Notes under the pieces: generated by a model
The model's database searches: none
What the model was told of the DNA's origin: nothing
The model's input: only the letters and a program-made list of their open reading frames with translations
DNA from: an uncultured Desulfobacterium sp.
GTDB taxonomy: Bacteria > Desulfobacterota > DSM-4660 > Desulfatiglandales > Desulfatiglandaceae
Direction of reading: 5' to 3'
DNA length: 48,088 bases
Assembly: GCA_900258555.1 (NCBI GenBank)
Contig: LT984854.1
Location: forward strand, 1,642,646 to 1,690,733
Made by a program: the position numbers and the translations under genes
Shown: piece after piece, positions 1 to 8,233 of the stretch
Numbering within the stretch: the first letter of the stretch is position 1
Layout: the number at the start of each line of letters is the position of its first letter

Positions 1-83
1 TTGATCTCTATCCGAGAAGAAAACCAGCGGCATTCCAGGTCATCAATGCATGACCACAACATATTGGGGTCACCCACACAAAT

Positions 84-400
84 GTGCGATGCCCCAAAAT
101 AATTAAATCGGCACTTCATCTACGATATCGGCAGCTTTATGAATCGAGTCATGTTCGGTATTGCCGGAAACAGAGAAGTCGCCCTACAAACCATCGTGTA
201 TGCCCGGCATGGGCGTGAACTTATATGTGAAAGTTCCCTGTATGTAAATCCGGTTAATGTGTTAAACATATTAATCAAAATACCAGCAGGAGGCAAGGGT
301 AATATGCGAGTAGATATCTGAAGGAAGCATGAGCGCTAAGCTGTGAGCCGACGAATCTCTCCCCGTGCGGGCCAAAGAGCCCTGTCAGTAATTATGGAAA
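84..400 (+). mobile_element. Group II intron 5' remnant (domain I-like)
   Basis: The stretch starts with GTGCG at 84-88, the group II intron 5' end consensus. It carries ribozyme-like signatures: a GCCCGGCATGGGC hairpin around 201-213, GGCAAGGGT at 292-300 and ATCTGAAGGAAGC at 315-328, all familiar from domain I of bacterial group II introns. No reverse transcriptase frame and no domain V hairpin follow before the next gene at 561. This is therefore a truncated intron, not an active element. The 3' limit is approximate. The 60-residue open frame across 139-321 is then a chance reading of ribozyme sequence. Confidence 0.55.
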
Positions 401-560
401 TTGAAAGCCGGAATATCTGGGTCATTGATCAAAGACATCAAACAGTGCTATAAGACCGCAAACGCCTTAATATTCTTGACATAAATAGAAAAGTTGTGCC
501 ATGCAGTCATTATAGAACTTTTATAATAATATAAACTGGAAAAAATAATCGAATTTTAAG

Positions 561-863
561 ATGGCTAATATCCCGAACAGACTAATTTTTATCGGTCTCT
601 GGAGACGATTGATTGAGGATTTCAGACTCCTCTTCTGTTTGTCAAAAGATTATTGGAAAGGTGTTTACCGGGATGTGTCAATTTGGTCTATTATTATCTT
701 ATTCCTTGCCATAGCCTATATCCTTTGTCCCATAGATATATTTGCCGATGTCATCCCTGTGATCGGGCAGGTTGATGACGCTACGGTTCTTATTTTGTGC
801 CTATATTTCCTGGAAAAAGACCTCTATAAATACAGAGAGTGGAAGATCAGAAACCAGAAATAA
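561..863 (+). CDS. DUF1232 (YkvA-like) small membrane protein
   Basis: A 100-residue protein of the DUF1232/YkvA family, whose biochemical role is unknown. The family core is visible at about residues 50-85: a hydrophobic segment followed by CPIDIFADVIPVIGQVDDA, where the PxDxIPDxIPxxGxxDD pattern is diagnostic. One or two membrane segments are likely, with a basic N-terminal region and a charged C-terminal tail. It is the only plus-strand gene at this end and converges with the archaemetzincin gene on the other strand, 16 bp away. No strong ribosome binding site precedes the ATG. The family call is firm; nothing in the sequence tells its function. Confidence 0.85.
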   Translation: MANIPNRLIFIGLWRRLIEDFRLLFCLSKDYWKGVYRDVSIWSIIILFLAIAYILCPIDIFADVIPVIGQVDDATVLILCLYFLEKDLYKYREWKIRNQK

Positions 864-879
864 AAATGATGCCCTTCGG

Positions 880-1446
880 TTATTGGCGGTTATTTTCCCT
901 TAGCCTGTTTTTTTCATCTTCAAGAAGAACTGTGCAATAGCGGCAGAGCTGATCGGATTTCATGTCCACATCATCAATGGAACGGCAGTAATGCATGATA
1001 CAGGTGTGATCCTGGCAGTGTCTGAGTTTGAAGGTGTGACCCAACTCGTGTATTGCCTCTTTTGCCAGCCTAAAATGATATGACCCGGGGCTTATGGAAC
1101 CTATGCCGTCGTTGAGTCTGTTTGTGGAAATTATGCATGCCCGTCCACCCAACTGGGCCTCTCCATAAACATAGGTAAGGATAGGGATGAAAAGATCTAC
1201 ATCAGTGAGTGCAATGATTTTGACCGCATCAGGCGGGGCAAGAGAGTCGAGTTTTTCCAGTATGCGGGTTGAGTGATATTGATTCCTGGAGACATCGAGG
1301 GCAAAGTCCAGGTCATCCAGAAGGGTAATAACATCGGTCCTAAAGCCGAATACCTTGACGATTTCCTTTGAAATCGGTTTGATAATCTCATTATCTACAT
1401 TTCCGACAGGAGAAATAACGATGTTATATTCTGAAAGGTCAGCCAA
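880..1446 (-). CDS. amzA: Archaemetzincin-like zinc metalloprotease
   Basis: A 188-residue protein of the archaemetzincin family (M54), small metzincin-type zinc peptidases found in archaea and some bacteria. The zinc helix HELGHTFKLRHC lies near residue 132 and is followed by a Cys-x4-Cys-x-Met stretch and a C-terminal CRYC pair, matching the family's extra structural zinc site. The usual metzincin glycine after HExxHxx (HExxHxxGxxH) is lysine here, which is odd. The start is TTG, 2 nt after the stop of the sigma54 regulator, so the gene probably ends the minus-strand regulatory operon. No signal peptide is seen, so it should be cytoplasmic. Family identity is firm; the substrate is unknown. 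Confidence 0.85.
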   Translation of the reverse strand: MADLSEYNIVISPVGNVDNEIIKPISKEIVKVFGFRTDVITLLDDLDFALDVSRNQYHSTRILEKLDSLAPPDAVKIIALTDVDLFIPILTYVYGEAQLGGRACIISTNRLNDGIGSISPGSYHFRLAKEAIHELGHTFKLRHCQDHTCIMHYCRSIDDVDMKSDQLCRYCTVLLEDEKNRLRENNRQ

Positions 1447-1448
1447 GA

Positions 1449-2789
1449 TTATTTCTGGATCTCAAATTGCCTGATTTTTGTATAAAGGGTCGAGCGATTG
1501 ATGCCCAGGATTTTTGCCGTCCTGGCAATATTCCCGCCATTTTCATTGAGAATACGGATGATATGAACCTTTTCGATCTCCCTGATGGAATTATCGGATG
1601 GAAGGGAGGGGAGGGCTTCACGATGAAAGATCGGTAAGTCTTCAGCGGAGATATTGCGCCCCTTTCCTACGACTACCGCTCTTTCCACTGCATTTTCAAG
1701 TTCCCTGACATTACCTGGCCAGTCATAGATCATCATTTCATCCAGGGCCGCCCTGCTGATATTTTCAATGGGCTTGTTGGTTTCCTGTGAATAACGCCTC
1801 AGGAAATGTTCTGCCAGCAGAGGAATATCTTCCTTGCGCTCACGTAACGGCGGCATTCTAAAGGATATTACATTTAAGCGATAATAGAGGTCTTTTCTGA
1901 ATGTCCCCTCAGTTATGGCCTTTTCCAGTACCCTGTTGGTTGCCGCGATCACCCTGAAATCCGCTTCAATGGGCTGCGTTCCTCCTACACGGTAAAACAC
2001 ACGGTCTTCCAACACACGCAGAAGATCAATCTGCATCCTCATGCCGATCTCGCCTATTTCGTCCAAAAAAAGTGTCCCGCCGTGTGCAAGCTCAAGACGA
2101 CCCTTCTTGGTCTCTTTTGCATCTGTAAACGCCCCCTTCTGATGGCCGAACAGCTCGCTTTCCATGAGATGTTCCGGGATGGCCCCGCAGTTTACTACAA
2201 CAAAAGGTCCTTCAGATCGCGGACTGTTGGAGTGTATGGCCTTGGCCGCCAGTCCCTTTCCGGTACCGGTCTCTCCGGTTATCAGGACGGTAGAATTCAT
2301 TGGAGCCACGTCGGTGATCAGATCGAAGATATCCTGCATAGGTTTTGACTGCCCGATCATACTCTCAAATCTGGTCCTTTCCCTGTACTGTTCCTTAAGG
2401 TACAGGTTTTCTCTTGCCTGGGCCTGATGGTGGATAATCTTTTCAATCAACACGCCCAGCTCATTGGGATCAAAGGGTTTGAGCAGATAATCCTGAGCTC
2501 CGTTTTTCATGGCCTCAATGGCAGTGGAAATGGAGCCGTACGCTGTAATCATCACAACCGCCACCTCAGGGTCACTGTCTTTAACGTATTTTAAGACCTC
2601 AAGGCCGCTTATACCTTCCATCTTTATGTCAACAAGGAGAATATCAAAATGCTCCTTTTTAAGCTTTTCCAAGGCCTCTTCCCCGCTTGGGGCGGTTTTA
2701 ATATCATGCCCGTCACGTTCAAGCCAGGCCGCAAGGGATTCACGCATAATAAGCTCATCATCTACAATCAGGATTTTGGTTCTACCCAT
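1449..2789 (-). CDS. Sigma-54-dependent NtrC-family response regulator
   Basis: A 446-residue activator of RNA polymerase sigma54. Residues 1-120 are a receiver domain (VDDE acidic pair, phospho-acceptor Asp in LLVDIKMEG near residue 55). Residues ~145-380 are an AAA+ ATPase with Walker A GETGTGKG, the sigma54-contact loop GAFTDA and Walker B FLDEIGE. The last ~50 residues form a Fis-type helix-turn-helix (GGNIARTAKILGINRSTLYTKI). It overlaps the upstream histidine kinase by 8 bp, so the two are a cognate pair and probably translationally coupled. The target promoters are not visible. Length and motifs are typical of a complete, functional protein. Confidence 0.96.
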   Translation of the reverse strand: MGRTKILIVDDELIMRESLAAWLERDGHDIKTAPSGEEALEKLKKEHFDILLVDIKMEGISGLEVLKYVKDSDPEVAVVMITAYGSISTAIEAMKNGAQDYLLKPFDPNELGVLIEKIIHHQAQARENLYLKEQYRERTRFESMIGQSKPMQDIFDLITDVAPMNSTVLITGETGTGKGLAAKAIHSNSPRSEGPFVVVNCGAIPEHLMESELFGHQKGAFTDAKETKKGRLELAHGGTLFLDEIGEIGMRMQIDLLRVLEDRVFYRVGGTQPIEADFRVIAATNRVLEKAITEGTFRKDLYYRLNVISFRMPPLRERKEDIPLLAEHFLRRYSQETNKPIENISRAALDEMMIYDWPGNVRELENAVERAVVVGKGRNISAEDLPIFHREALPSLPSDNSIREIEKVHIIRILNENGGNIARTAKILGINRSTLYTKIRQFEIQK

Positions 2790-4359
2790 TAATGTCTCCT
2801 TTGTTGCCTACTGTATCAGATGATGGTTTGAGAGGAAGACCGATAATGAAGGTGGTACCCTTGCCTTCCTTGGAATTGACATATACTGAGCCGCCATGCT
2901 CTTTTATTATTCCGTATGCGACTGACAGGCCCAGACCGACGCCTTTTCCCTTTTTCTTTGTAGTAAAAAAGGGTTCAAATAGTTTGGAAAAATTTTCCTG
3001 TGGTATTCCTGCGCCGGAATCCTTGAATCGAATACTGATTTTTTCATCCTCTTTGGAATAATCGGTCTCAATGAGCAGGACTCCACCTACCTTCGAGGCC
3101 AGGGCTTCAGCCGCATTAGACATGACATTCATAAATACCTGCTGGAGTTGGTCCTCTGAGCCTACTATTGCCGGAAGATCCGGTCGTAATTTTTCACGAA
3201 TCTTTATGCCGTTGATTTTAAAGAGGTTGGAATTTAACAGCAGCGTTTTTTCGATCAACCTGTTGATGTTTACCTCTTTCAGCTCCAGCTTTGTTTGTCT
3301 GGAGAACACAAGAAGGTTTGAGACAATACGGCTGATTCTTCTGGTCTCAGTCTCCATCAGGTCAAGAAACTGACCGATCTGATCAGTCTGTTTCTCCCCG
3401 ATGGAATCCTCTTTTATTATCCGTTTTATCAGCATGGTAAGGTTAAGTATGCCCGCTATCGGATTATTGATTTCATGTACTACAGACGCGGATAGTTTTC
3501 CAAGGGATGCCATCTTATCCTGATGGAGGAGTTTATCATGGGTTTCCTTAAGCTGTTGAGTACGTTGTTCCACCATCATTTCAAGGCGACGGGTGATCTC
3601 TTCTTCTTCTCTCTTGCGTTCAGTAATATCCCTGCTGATTTCGATAAATTTAGAGATCTTTCCGTCTGATTCCCATATGGGGAAGATGGTCAGTTCCCCA
3701 TATTGTAATTCGCCCTTTTGGTTAAGACGTGTCAGGACGGCCTGGTGAGGTTTTTTATTCTGTACAACCTTTTCAAGCGGGCAGACAAGATGGCAGTTGC
3801 TGCTTTTTTTTGTGACTCTTTGAAAGACCTCGTAACACTTGTGACCGACTACGTCATCTCTTGAGTAATTCATCTGTCTCAAAAATGATGCATTTACATC
3901 AACGATTTCTTTCTCAGGCGTGATTACCAGAATGAAATCCTGTATCCCGTCGAGAATTGTCTCCATTTCCTCATTACGATCTCTGAGCTTTCGCTCTTCA
4001 AGCCGGATGGCCTTCCAGAACAGCTCGAATGCCTCATATGACAGAACACGTATGTGAGAAGGTTTGGATTTCAGTATATCTGCCAGTATATCACGGTCAG
4101 GGGTAAGGATGATAATGAGGTTTATATCGTATTTTGGGTCGTAGAGCTCAATGGGGCTATCTAAAGTAAGCAGCCCAAGACTTCTACCAAGCACAATTCC
4201 AGGACTGCTCAAGTCCGGATCAACAACGGCCTTGAAACGGGCCTTCAGGCCCTTCAACTCCTTTACGTACTCAGTTGAGGTCTTCTCCAGGATCTCAATG
4301 CAATATTCACCGCCGCCGACCAGGGCGATGTTTGTGAAGGAAGATGACTTGGCAGGCAT
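2782..4359 (-). CDS. PAS-domain sensor histidine kinase with Rossmann-like N-terminus
   Basis: A 525-residue kinase, presumably the partner of the NtrC-type regulator it overlaps. Residues 1-120 look like a Rossmann-type nucleotide-binding fold: NIALVGGGEYCIEIL glycine-rich loop, then FKAVVDPD ending a second strand. They are followed by a PAS domain (~130-245) containing a CxxxCP segment, a HisKA domain with the H-box SASVVHEINNP near residue 292, and a HATPase domain with the N-box NVMSNAAEAL and G-boxes DSGAGIP and GVGLGL. No membrane segments are seen, so it is a cytoplasmic sensor. The N-terminal domain hints at sensing a nucleotide or redox ligand, but that is inference. Confidence 0.92.
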   Translation of the reverse strand: MPAKSSSFTNIALVGGGEYCIEILEKTSTEYVKELKGLKARFKAVVDPDLSSPGIVLGRSLGLLTLDSPIELYDPKYDINLIIILTPDRDILADILKSKPSHIRVLSYEAFELFWKAIRLEERKLRDRNEEMETILDGIQDFILVITPEKEIVDVNASFLRQMNYSRDDVVGHKCYEVFQRVTKKSSNCHLVCPLEKVVQNKKPHQAVLTRLNQKGELQYGELTIFPIWESDGKISKFIEISRDITERKREEEEITRRLEMMVEQRTQQLKETHDKLLHQDKMASLGKLSASVVHEINNPIAGILNLTMLIKRIIKEDSIGEKQTDQIGQFLDLMETETRRISRIVSNLLVFSRQTKLELKEVNINRLIEKTLLLNSNLFKINGIKIREKLRPDLPAIVGSEDQLQQVFMNVMSNAAEALASKVGGVLLIETDYSKEDEKISIRFKDSGAGIPQENFSKLFEPFFTTKKKGKGVGLGLSVAYGIIKEHGGSVYVNSKEGKGTTFIIGLPLKPSSDTVGNKGDING

Positions 4360-4412
4360 GAGAATGACTCCAGGAAAAAGCAGTTATTAATTCAATGGGA
4401 TTGTATAACTAT

Positions 4413-4544
4413 AGACTTCAAGAAAATGATTTTGGCAAGGCCAGGGGGAGGGATCAGCGGAGGCGTATTATTAATATCCTGCCTGCGGCGGTACTCAAGG
4501 AATTCCGACCGATAACGCACTCCAAAATCTTTCTATTGAAGTCT
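4413..4544 (+). repeat. MITE-like element, copy 1
   Basis: A 132-bp non-coding element with imperfect terminal inverted repeats of about 23 bp (left AGACTTCAAGAAAATGATTT, right complement AGACTTCAATAGAAAGATTT). An inverted copy of about 85-90% identity by eye lies at 20946-21076. It sits in the gap upstream of the sensor kinase and downstream of the ACT-domain gene. TA-rich flanks fit insertion at a TA target, as for IS630/mariner-derived MITEs. There is no coding capacity. Confidence 0.75.
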
Positions 4545-4562
4545 TTACCTGACAAGTCAGGA

Positions 4563-5594
4563 TTAACTCTGCCTCTTATAGGTTTTCATGATAACCGACG
4601 GCACATCAAAACATTGTTTTATAACATCAGTCGTTAACTCGATCTGGTCGGCTGGAACCACCCCGTTTATTGAAGCAATGGCGCAGCCTAAGGCAAGCAG
4701 TTGCACTCCGGCCCTGTTAATAGCAGTCAAAAGCTCGCTGGCGATGCCATACCTGTCACCGAAATGCGGACCATTCATGGAAAAGACCGCCACAGGCGAT
4801 ATTTTTTTGGGAGCAGTTCCACAAGATGTATTAGTTAAGTCCGGAGAAGTCCTCTCGTCTTGATTCGGAATACATATGAAAAGGTCCATGCATTGTTTTC
4901 CGGATGCCGGGGTTGAAGTAAGGAAAGGCAATTGATAGCCTTGAATAGAAAAATCAACCAGCAGATTTCCCACAGAGCTTAAATTAGAATTGCTCATTTC
5001 AAACAAAAAAAGATTTTGCCCTGTCAGCCATTCCAGGCTATAGACCTTGGGCCGCTTTTCCTGGTAAGAGGCAACAACTTCTTTATAAAGTTCTTCTTTT
5101 CCTTCTTGTGCTAATTTCCAGTCTGCAGGGGTCCTGTAGGCGCTGAATTGGAATGGCTCGAATAAGGCGCTGCTGGTGATATCAATAGCCCCTTCCTCCA
5201 ACATAACCGAGATGGCGGAGTTCGAATATGCAAGCGCCTCAGGTTCAATCCCTGTGACGTCCAGTACATGAAAAAGCGAGCCTGCTATGGATGGGTCACA
5301 CCTGTGTGGGAAGAGTGAAAGGATGCCGCTACTGGTTGATCGATAAGAAAGGTCCGGAAAATTTTCCTCAATTAACTCAATGGCCCTTTCTGCGCATGCA
5401 AATTCAATAGCGATATTAATACCCCATCCCCGACCCTTCTCTCCGCAGGTGAAAAAAAGGAGGTTTATTCCTTCAGATGCCATCAGCCGGCAGAATTTCG
5501 CTGGAAATCCTTCAGCATTGTCAGATTTAACCAGCGAAATCCTGACCACATCTTTCAGTATCTTGAAAGCGCTGAGTCTTTTTTGAGATGACAT
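4563..5594 (-). CDS. ACT-domain protein of unknown function
   Basis: A protein of about 343 residues with no catalytic domain I recognise. The N-terminal part (VVRISLVKSDNAEGFPAKF then MASEGINLLFF) and the C-terminal part (VAVFSMNGPHFGDRYGIASE then INRAGVQLLALGCAIASINGV) resemble ACT small-molecule-binding folds of the aspartokinase type. The middle is not recognised. I prefer the ATG at 5594, 14 nt after the receiver gene stop. A GTG at 5639 would add 15 residues and overlap that gene by 31 bp. Lying between a CheY-like receiver and a kinase/NtrC pair, it may be a ligand-responsive regulator; that is inference. The MITE-like repeat follows its 3' end. Confidence 0.65.
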   Translation of the reverse strand: MSSQKRLSAFKILKDVVRISLVKSDNAEGFPAKFCRLMASEGINLLFFTCGEKGRGWGINIAIEFACAERAIELIEENFPDLSYRSTSSGILSLFPHRCDPSIAGSLFHVLDVTGIEPEALAYSNSAISVMLEEGAIDITSSALFEPFQFSAYRTPADWKLAQEGKEELYKEVVASYQEKRPKVYSLEWLTGQNLFLFEMSNSNLSSVGNLLVDFSIQGYQLPFLTSTPASGKQCMDLFICIPNQDERTSPDLTNTSCGTAPKKISPVAVFSMNGPHFGDRYGIASELLTAINRAGVQLLALGCAIASINGVVPADQIELTTDVIKQCFDVPSVIMKTYKRQS

Positions 5595-5608
5595 TTGGGA
5601 CTCAGATC

Positions 5609-5992
5609 TTATCCCAGCAAGTCGTTTACAACCTTCCACAGACTTTCTGTATCTATAGGCTTGGCGATGTATTCATCAGCCTCAGTGGACATGCCGTCGG
5701 CATGGGTATAAGTGGTTGTTGGCACTGCCTCTCCTACGGCTGTCAGGAGAACAATTGGGATATTCCTGGTCTTTTCGTTAGCTTTTAATTCCGCACAAAG
5801 GATATAGCCGTCCTTTCTGGGCATCATGATATCAAGTACAATAAGATCCGGTCGGCGTTGCTTGATGGATTCTTCAGCCTCGACGCCATCATAAGCGCGA
5901 CCGACTTCACAACCCTTGCTTTCCAACATCAGGGCCACTGTTTCCACGAGATCAGGGTCATCGTCAACCACCAGTATGTACTTATCAGACAT
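5609..5992 (-). CDS. CheY-like response regulator receiver
   Basis: A 127-residue stand-alone receiver domain. The acidic pair is in VVDDDPD near residues 8-10, the phospho-acceptor Asp in LIVLDIMMPRKDGY near residue 54, the conserved Thr/Ser in VLLTAVGE near residue 84, and the conserved Lys in EYIAKPIDTE near residue 110. There is no output domain, so it must signal by protein contact. It heads the minus-strand cluster of ACT protein, kinase, NtrC regulator and archaemetzincin. A 152-bp gap separates it from metF upstream, which leaves room for its own promoter. An AGGAGG-like site lies just before the ATG. Confidence 0.93.
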   Translation of the reverse strand: MSDKYILVVDDDPDLVETVALMLESKGCEVGRAYDGVEAEESIKQRRPDLIVLDIMMPRKDGYILCAELKANEKTRNIPIVLLTAVGEAVPTTTYTHADGMSTEADEYIAKPIDTESLWKVVNDLLG

Positions 5993-6144
5993 AGAGAAAC
6001 CTCCTTACTTATTCTTCAATACCGCAACTCTGGATTAATCATTTTTAAAAGCATAAAATATCCTACTTAACTTAACAACTTTTTGCAAGTCCCGCGGTTA
6101 ATTTCTCTAATTAAGTCCAAACCTCATTCCCTAAAAATTTAAGA

Positions 6145-7077
6145 TTATTCCACCTTTGGTCTTGGATAAAGACCCGCGGCCTCTACAATGCCTGGAACCT
6201 TGTCCTCCCACTCAATGGCCATTATGTGAAAACCCCTTACGCCCTCACACTCTTTGAGCCTCTGGATGGTCTCAATACATATTTTGATGCCTTCCTCGGC
6301 CTGTTTTTCCTTTGGCACACCCTTCATGCGTTTGACCACCTCATCCGGCACATCCATGCCTGGGACCCTGGTCTTCATATAATTGGCCATACCAGCGTTT
6401 TTAAAAGGTGTGACCCCTGCCATTATATAACACTTCTCATGCAGGCCCCGATCCCTGGCAAGTCTCATCCATTCCTCGAATTTGTCTAAGTTATAAATGC
6501 ATTGGGTCTGGATGAATTCCACACCTGCAGCGATTTTTTTAGCAAGACGGGGTACACGGATTTCAAAAGGGTCTGCAAAGGGATTTGCAGCAGCACCGAC
6601 AAACATCTTTGGCGGCCGCTTGATCTCTTCTCCTCCAAGAAATTTGCCCTCATCCCTCATATACCTTGCCGTCTGGATCAACTGCATGGAGTCAAGATCA
6701 AAGACATTCTGACCCTTTGGCTGGTCGCCGAAACTCTGGTGATCACCTGAAAGGCAGAGGATGTTGTGTATGTCAAACGATGCAGCGCCAAGGATATCAC
6801 TTTGAAGTGCAATCCTATTTCTGTCCCTGACTACCATCTGGAGAGTGGGTTCAATCCCCATCAGCTTTAAATGTATACAAGAAGCCAGGGAACAAAGCCT
6901 TGTTACCGATGTCTGATTATCGGTTATGTTAATGGCATCCACATGATTTCTCAGTATCTCTGCCTTCTTTTTAATGGCCTCCGCATCACTGCCTCTTGGT
7001 GGCCCGACCTCAGAGGTTACAGCCAGATGTCCTGCAGAAAGGATCTTTTCCAATTTGCTCGGTGTCTTTGTGCTCAT
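6145..7077 (-). CDS. metF: Methylenetetrahydrofolate reductase (MetF)
   Basis: A 310-residue flavoprotein of the MTHFR family that interconverts methylene-THF and methyl-THF in the methyl branch of the Wood-Ljungdahl pathway. The N-terminal VTSEVGPPRGSD carries the family's catalytic glutamate, and the TIM-barrel landmarks NITDN and LCLSGDHQSFGDQP (folate/FAD region) are present. The start overlaps the end of metV by 4 bp (ATGA), so the two are translationally coupled. That arrangement is characteristic of the MetF-MetV type of enzyme, which needs a zinc/iron-sulfur partner rather than NADH alone. The gene ends the HdrA-MvhD-MetV-MetF operon. A second metF-like gene lies upstream in the same operon. 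Confidence 0.95.
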   Translation of the reverse strand: MSTKTPSKLEKILSAGHLAVTSEVGPPRGSDAEAIKKKAEILRNHVDAINITDNQTSVTRLCSLASCIHLKLMGIEPTLQMVVRDRNRIALQSDILGAASFDIHNILCLSGDHQSFGDQPKGQNVFDLDSMQLIQTARYMRDEGKFLGGEEIKRPPKMFVGAAANPFADPFEIRVPRLAKKIAAGVEFIQTQCIYNLDKFEEWMRLARDRGLHEKCYIMAGVTPFKNAGMANYMKTRVPGMDVPDEVVKRMKGVPKEKQAEEGIKICIETIQRLKECEGVRGFHIMAIEWEDKVPGIVEAAGLYPRPKVE

Positions 7078-7742
7078 TGCCTTACATCCTCCCTCACCAC
7101 TTTTCTCGGACCGCCGGCCCTGTCTGTGGACCAGTCCTTAATAGGTGTCAAGTACTCGTAATCCTCCATTTTGTTGAGTTCCTTAAGGCGGTCAATGATA
7201 AGCTGCCAGGCGCACTTGATGTCTTTATTGATCTCGCAACTGCCTTTGGTTGAGCCTCCACACGGGCCGTTTAACACCCTCTTTGCACACCTGGAGACAG
7301 GGCAGATCCCCGCAGTTTTACCAAGTATACACTGGCCGCAGGCCTGACAGCGCTCTCCCCAGACGCCCCTTTCTTCAGCAGCCCCAAGAAAGCAAGTGTT
7401 AACACCTGGATATATCGGTTTATTAAAGTATTTTTCAGCCATGAACTGTACGCCCACACCGCAGGCCAGCGAGACTACCGCATCGTACATGTCCACATTG
7501 TTTCTAAGTTCTTCAAGATATTCGTGGTCGCATTGCCTTTCCAGCGTGACCTCATCTATTTTAACATCCCTTCCTTGGTTCATAAAATACATGCGCAGAG
7601 CGGATGCAAGGATCGCGACCTCTTTTTTCCCGCCGGCCTCACAAACCGTAACGCACTCATTGCAGCCGGCAATCAGTATCTTATTGTAGCTCTTGATACT
7701 CTCGATGATCTCTTCGATCGGCTTTTTTTCCGCAACAATCAT
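7074..7742 (-). CDS. metV: MetV, cysteine-rich partner of methylene-THF reductase
   Basis: A 222-residue member of the methylene-THF reductase C-terminal (MetV) family. Two cysteine groups are visible: CNECVTVC near residues 26-33, and a dense CQACGQC...CPVSRC...GPCGG region around residues 132-165, followed by more cysteines (SCEINKDIKC). These fit zinc and [4Fe-4S] binding and electron relay to MetF. In acetogens such as Moorella, MetV bridges MetF to HdrABC-MvhD; the order here (HdrA, MvhD, MetV, MetF) matches. It overlaps metF by 4 bp and lies 65 bp downstream of mvhD, with a GAGGGG ribosome binding site before its ATG. Confidence 0.92.
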   Translation of the reverse strand: MIVAEKKPIEEIIESIKSYNKILIAGCNECVTVCEAGGKKEVAILASALRMYFMNQGRDVKIDEVTLERQCDHEYLEELRNNVDMYDAVVSLACGVGVQFMAEKYFNKPIYPGVNTCFLGAAEERGVWGERCQACGQCILGKTAGICPVSRCAKRVLNGPCGGSTKGSCEINKDIKCAWQLIIDRLKELNKMEDYEYLTPIKDWSTDRAGGPRKVVREDVRQ

Positions 7743-7807
7743 ATGCTGTTACCCCTCTTTTATGGTTTTGGTGAAGGACAATTAAACGCCCCGTAAGATA
7801 CCCCTTA

Positions 7808-8233
7808 TCAAGCGGCCTTTTTTCTGAGCTTGATGGGGTTGGGCCCCATTTCCATGATTTTTTCGGTCATCTCTGTAGCAATTCTCGCAAACAAAGGCGC
7901 CTCGCTGGATGAGAGGTTGTACATCTTGACCCTTTCTCCTCCGATTCCTACACTGTCAAGGATCTTCTGCGCCTGTTCAACCCTTTTTCTCGCCCGGATA
8001 TTGCCGTTATTGAATTGACATGCACCCTCAAGACAACCTAATACATATACACCGTCAGCACCTTTTTCAAAGGATCTCAAGAGGTGTATAACATCAACCT
8101 TGCCTGTGCAGGGCAGCTTTATTATCTTGATGTTGCTCGGATATCTAAGTCGCATGGAACCTGCCAGGTCCGCTGCTGTATATCCTCAAAACTGACAGCA
8201 AAAGGCTATGATAATAGGTTTAAACTCGTTCAT
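7808..8233 (-). CDS. mvhD: MvhD/VhuD-type iron-sulfur subunit, selenocysteine at in-frame TGA
   Basis: A 141-residue MvhD-type [2Fe-2S] protein that passes electrons between a partner enzyme and HdrA. A naive ORF starts only at 8155, but reading on the same frame back to ATG 8233 gives [15 protein letters not shown], then TGA (8186-8188), then GYTAADLAG. Family members have Cys at this place (FCCNWCSYAGADLAG type), and the methanogen homologue VhuD is a known selenoprotein, so TGA is read as Sec16. A hairpin follows at 8157-8171. The ATG shares one base with the hdrA stop (TGATG), so the two are coupled. Other conserved pieces are CTGKVD and CLEGACQF. A frameshift or pseudogene reading is unlikely, because both sides align without gaps. 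Confidence 0.9.
8157..8188 (-). promoter_or_regulatory. Putative bSECIS element of mvhD
   Basis: On the minus strand, 14 nt after the TGA at 8186-8188, GGACCT and AGGTTC can form a 6-bp stem around a GGC loop. Position and guanines in the loop fit the bacterial SECIS type that binds SelB. The stem is short and includes one G-U pair, so structural support is weaker than for the other two sites. Confidence 0.6.

Noticed and set aside
139-321. 60-residue plus-strand ORF
   Set aside because: It lies across group II intron domain I motifs and its protein resembles nothing; ribozyme sequence explains it better.
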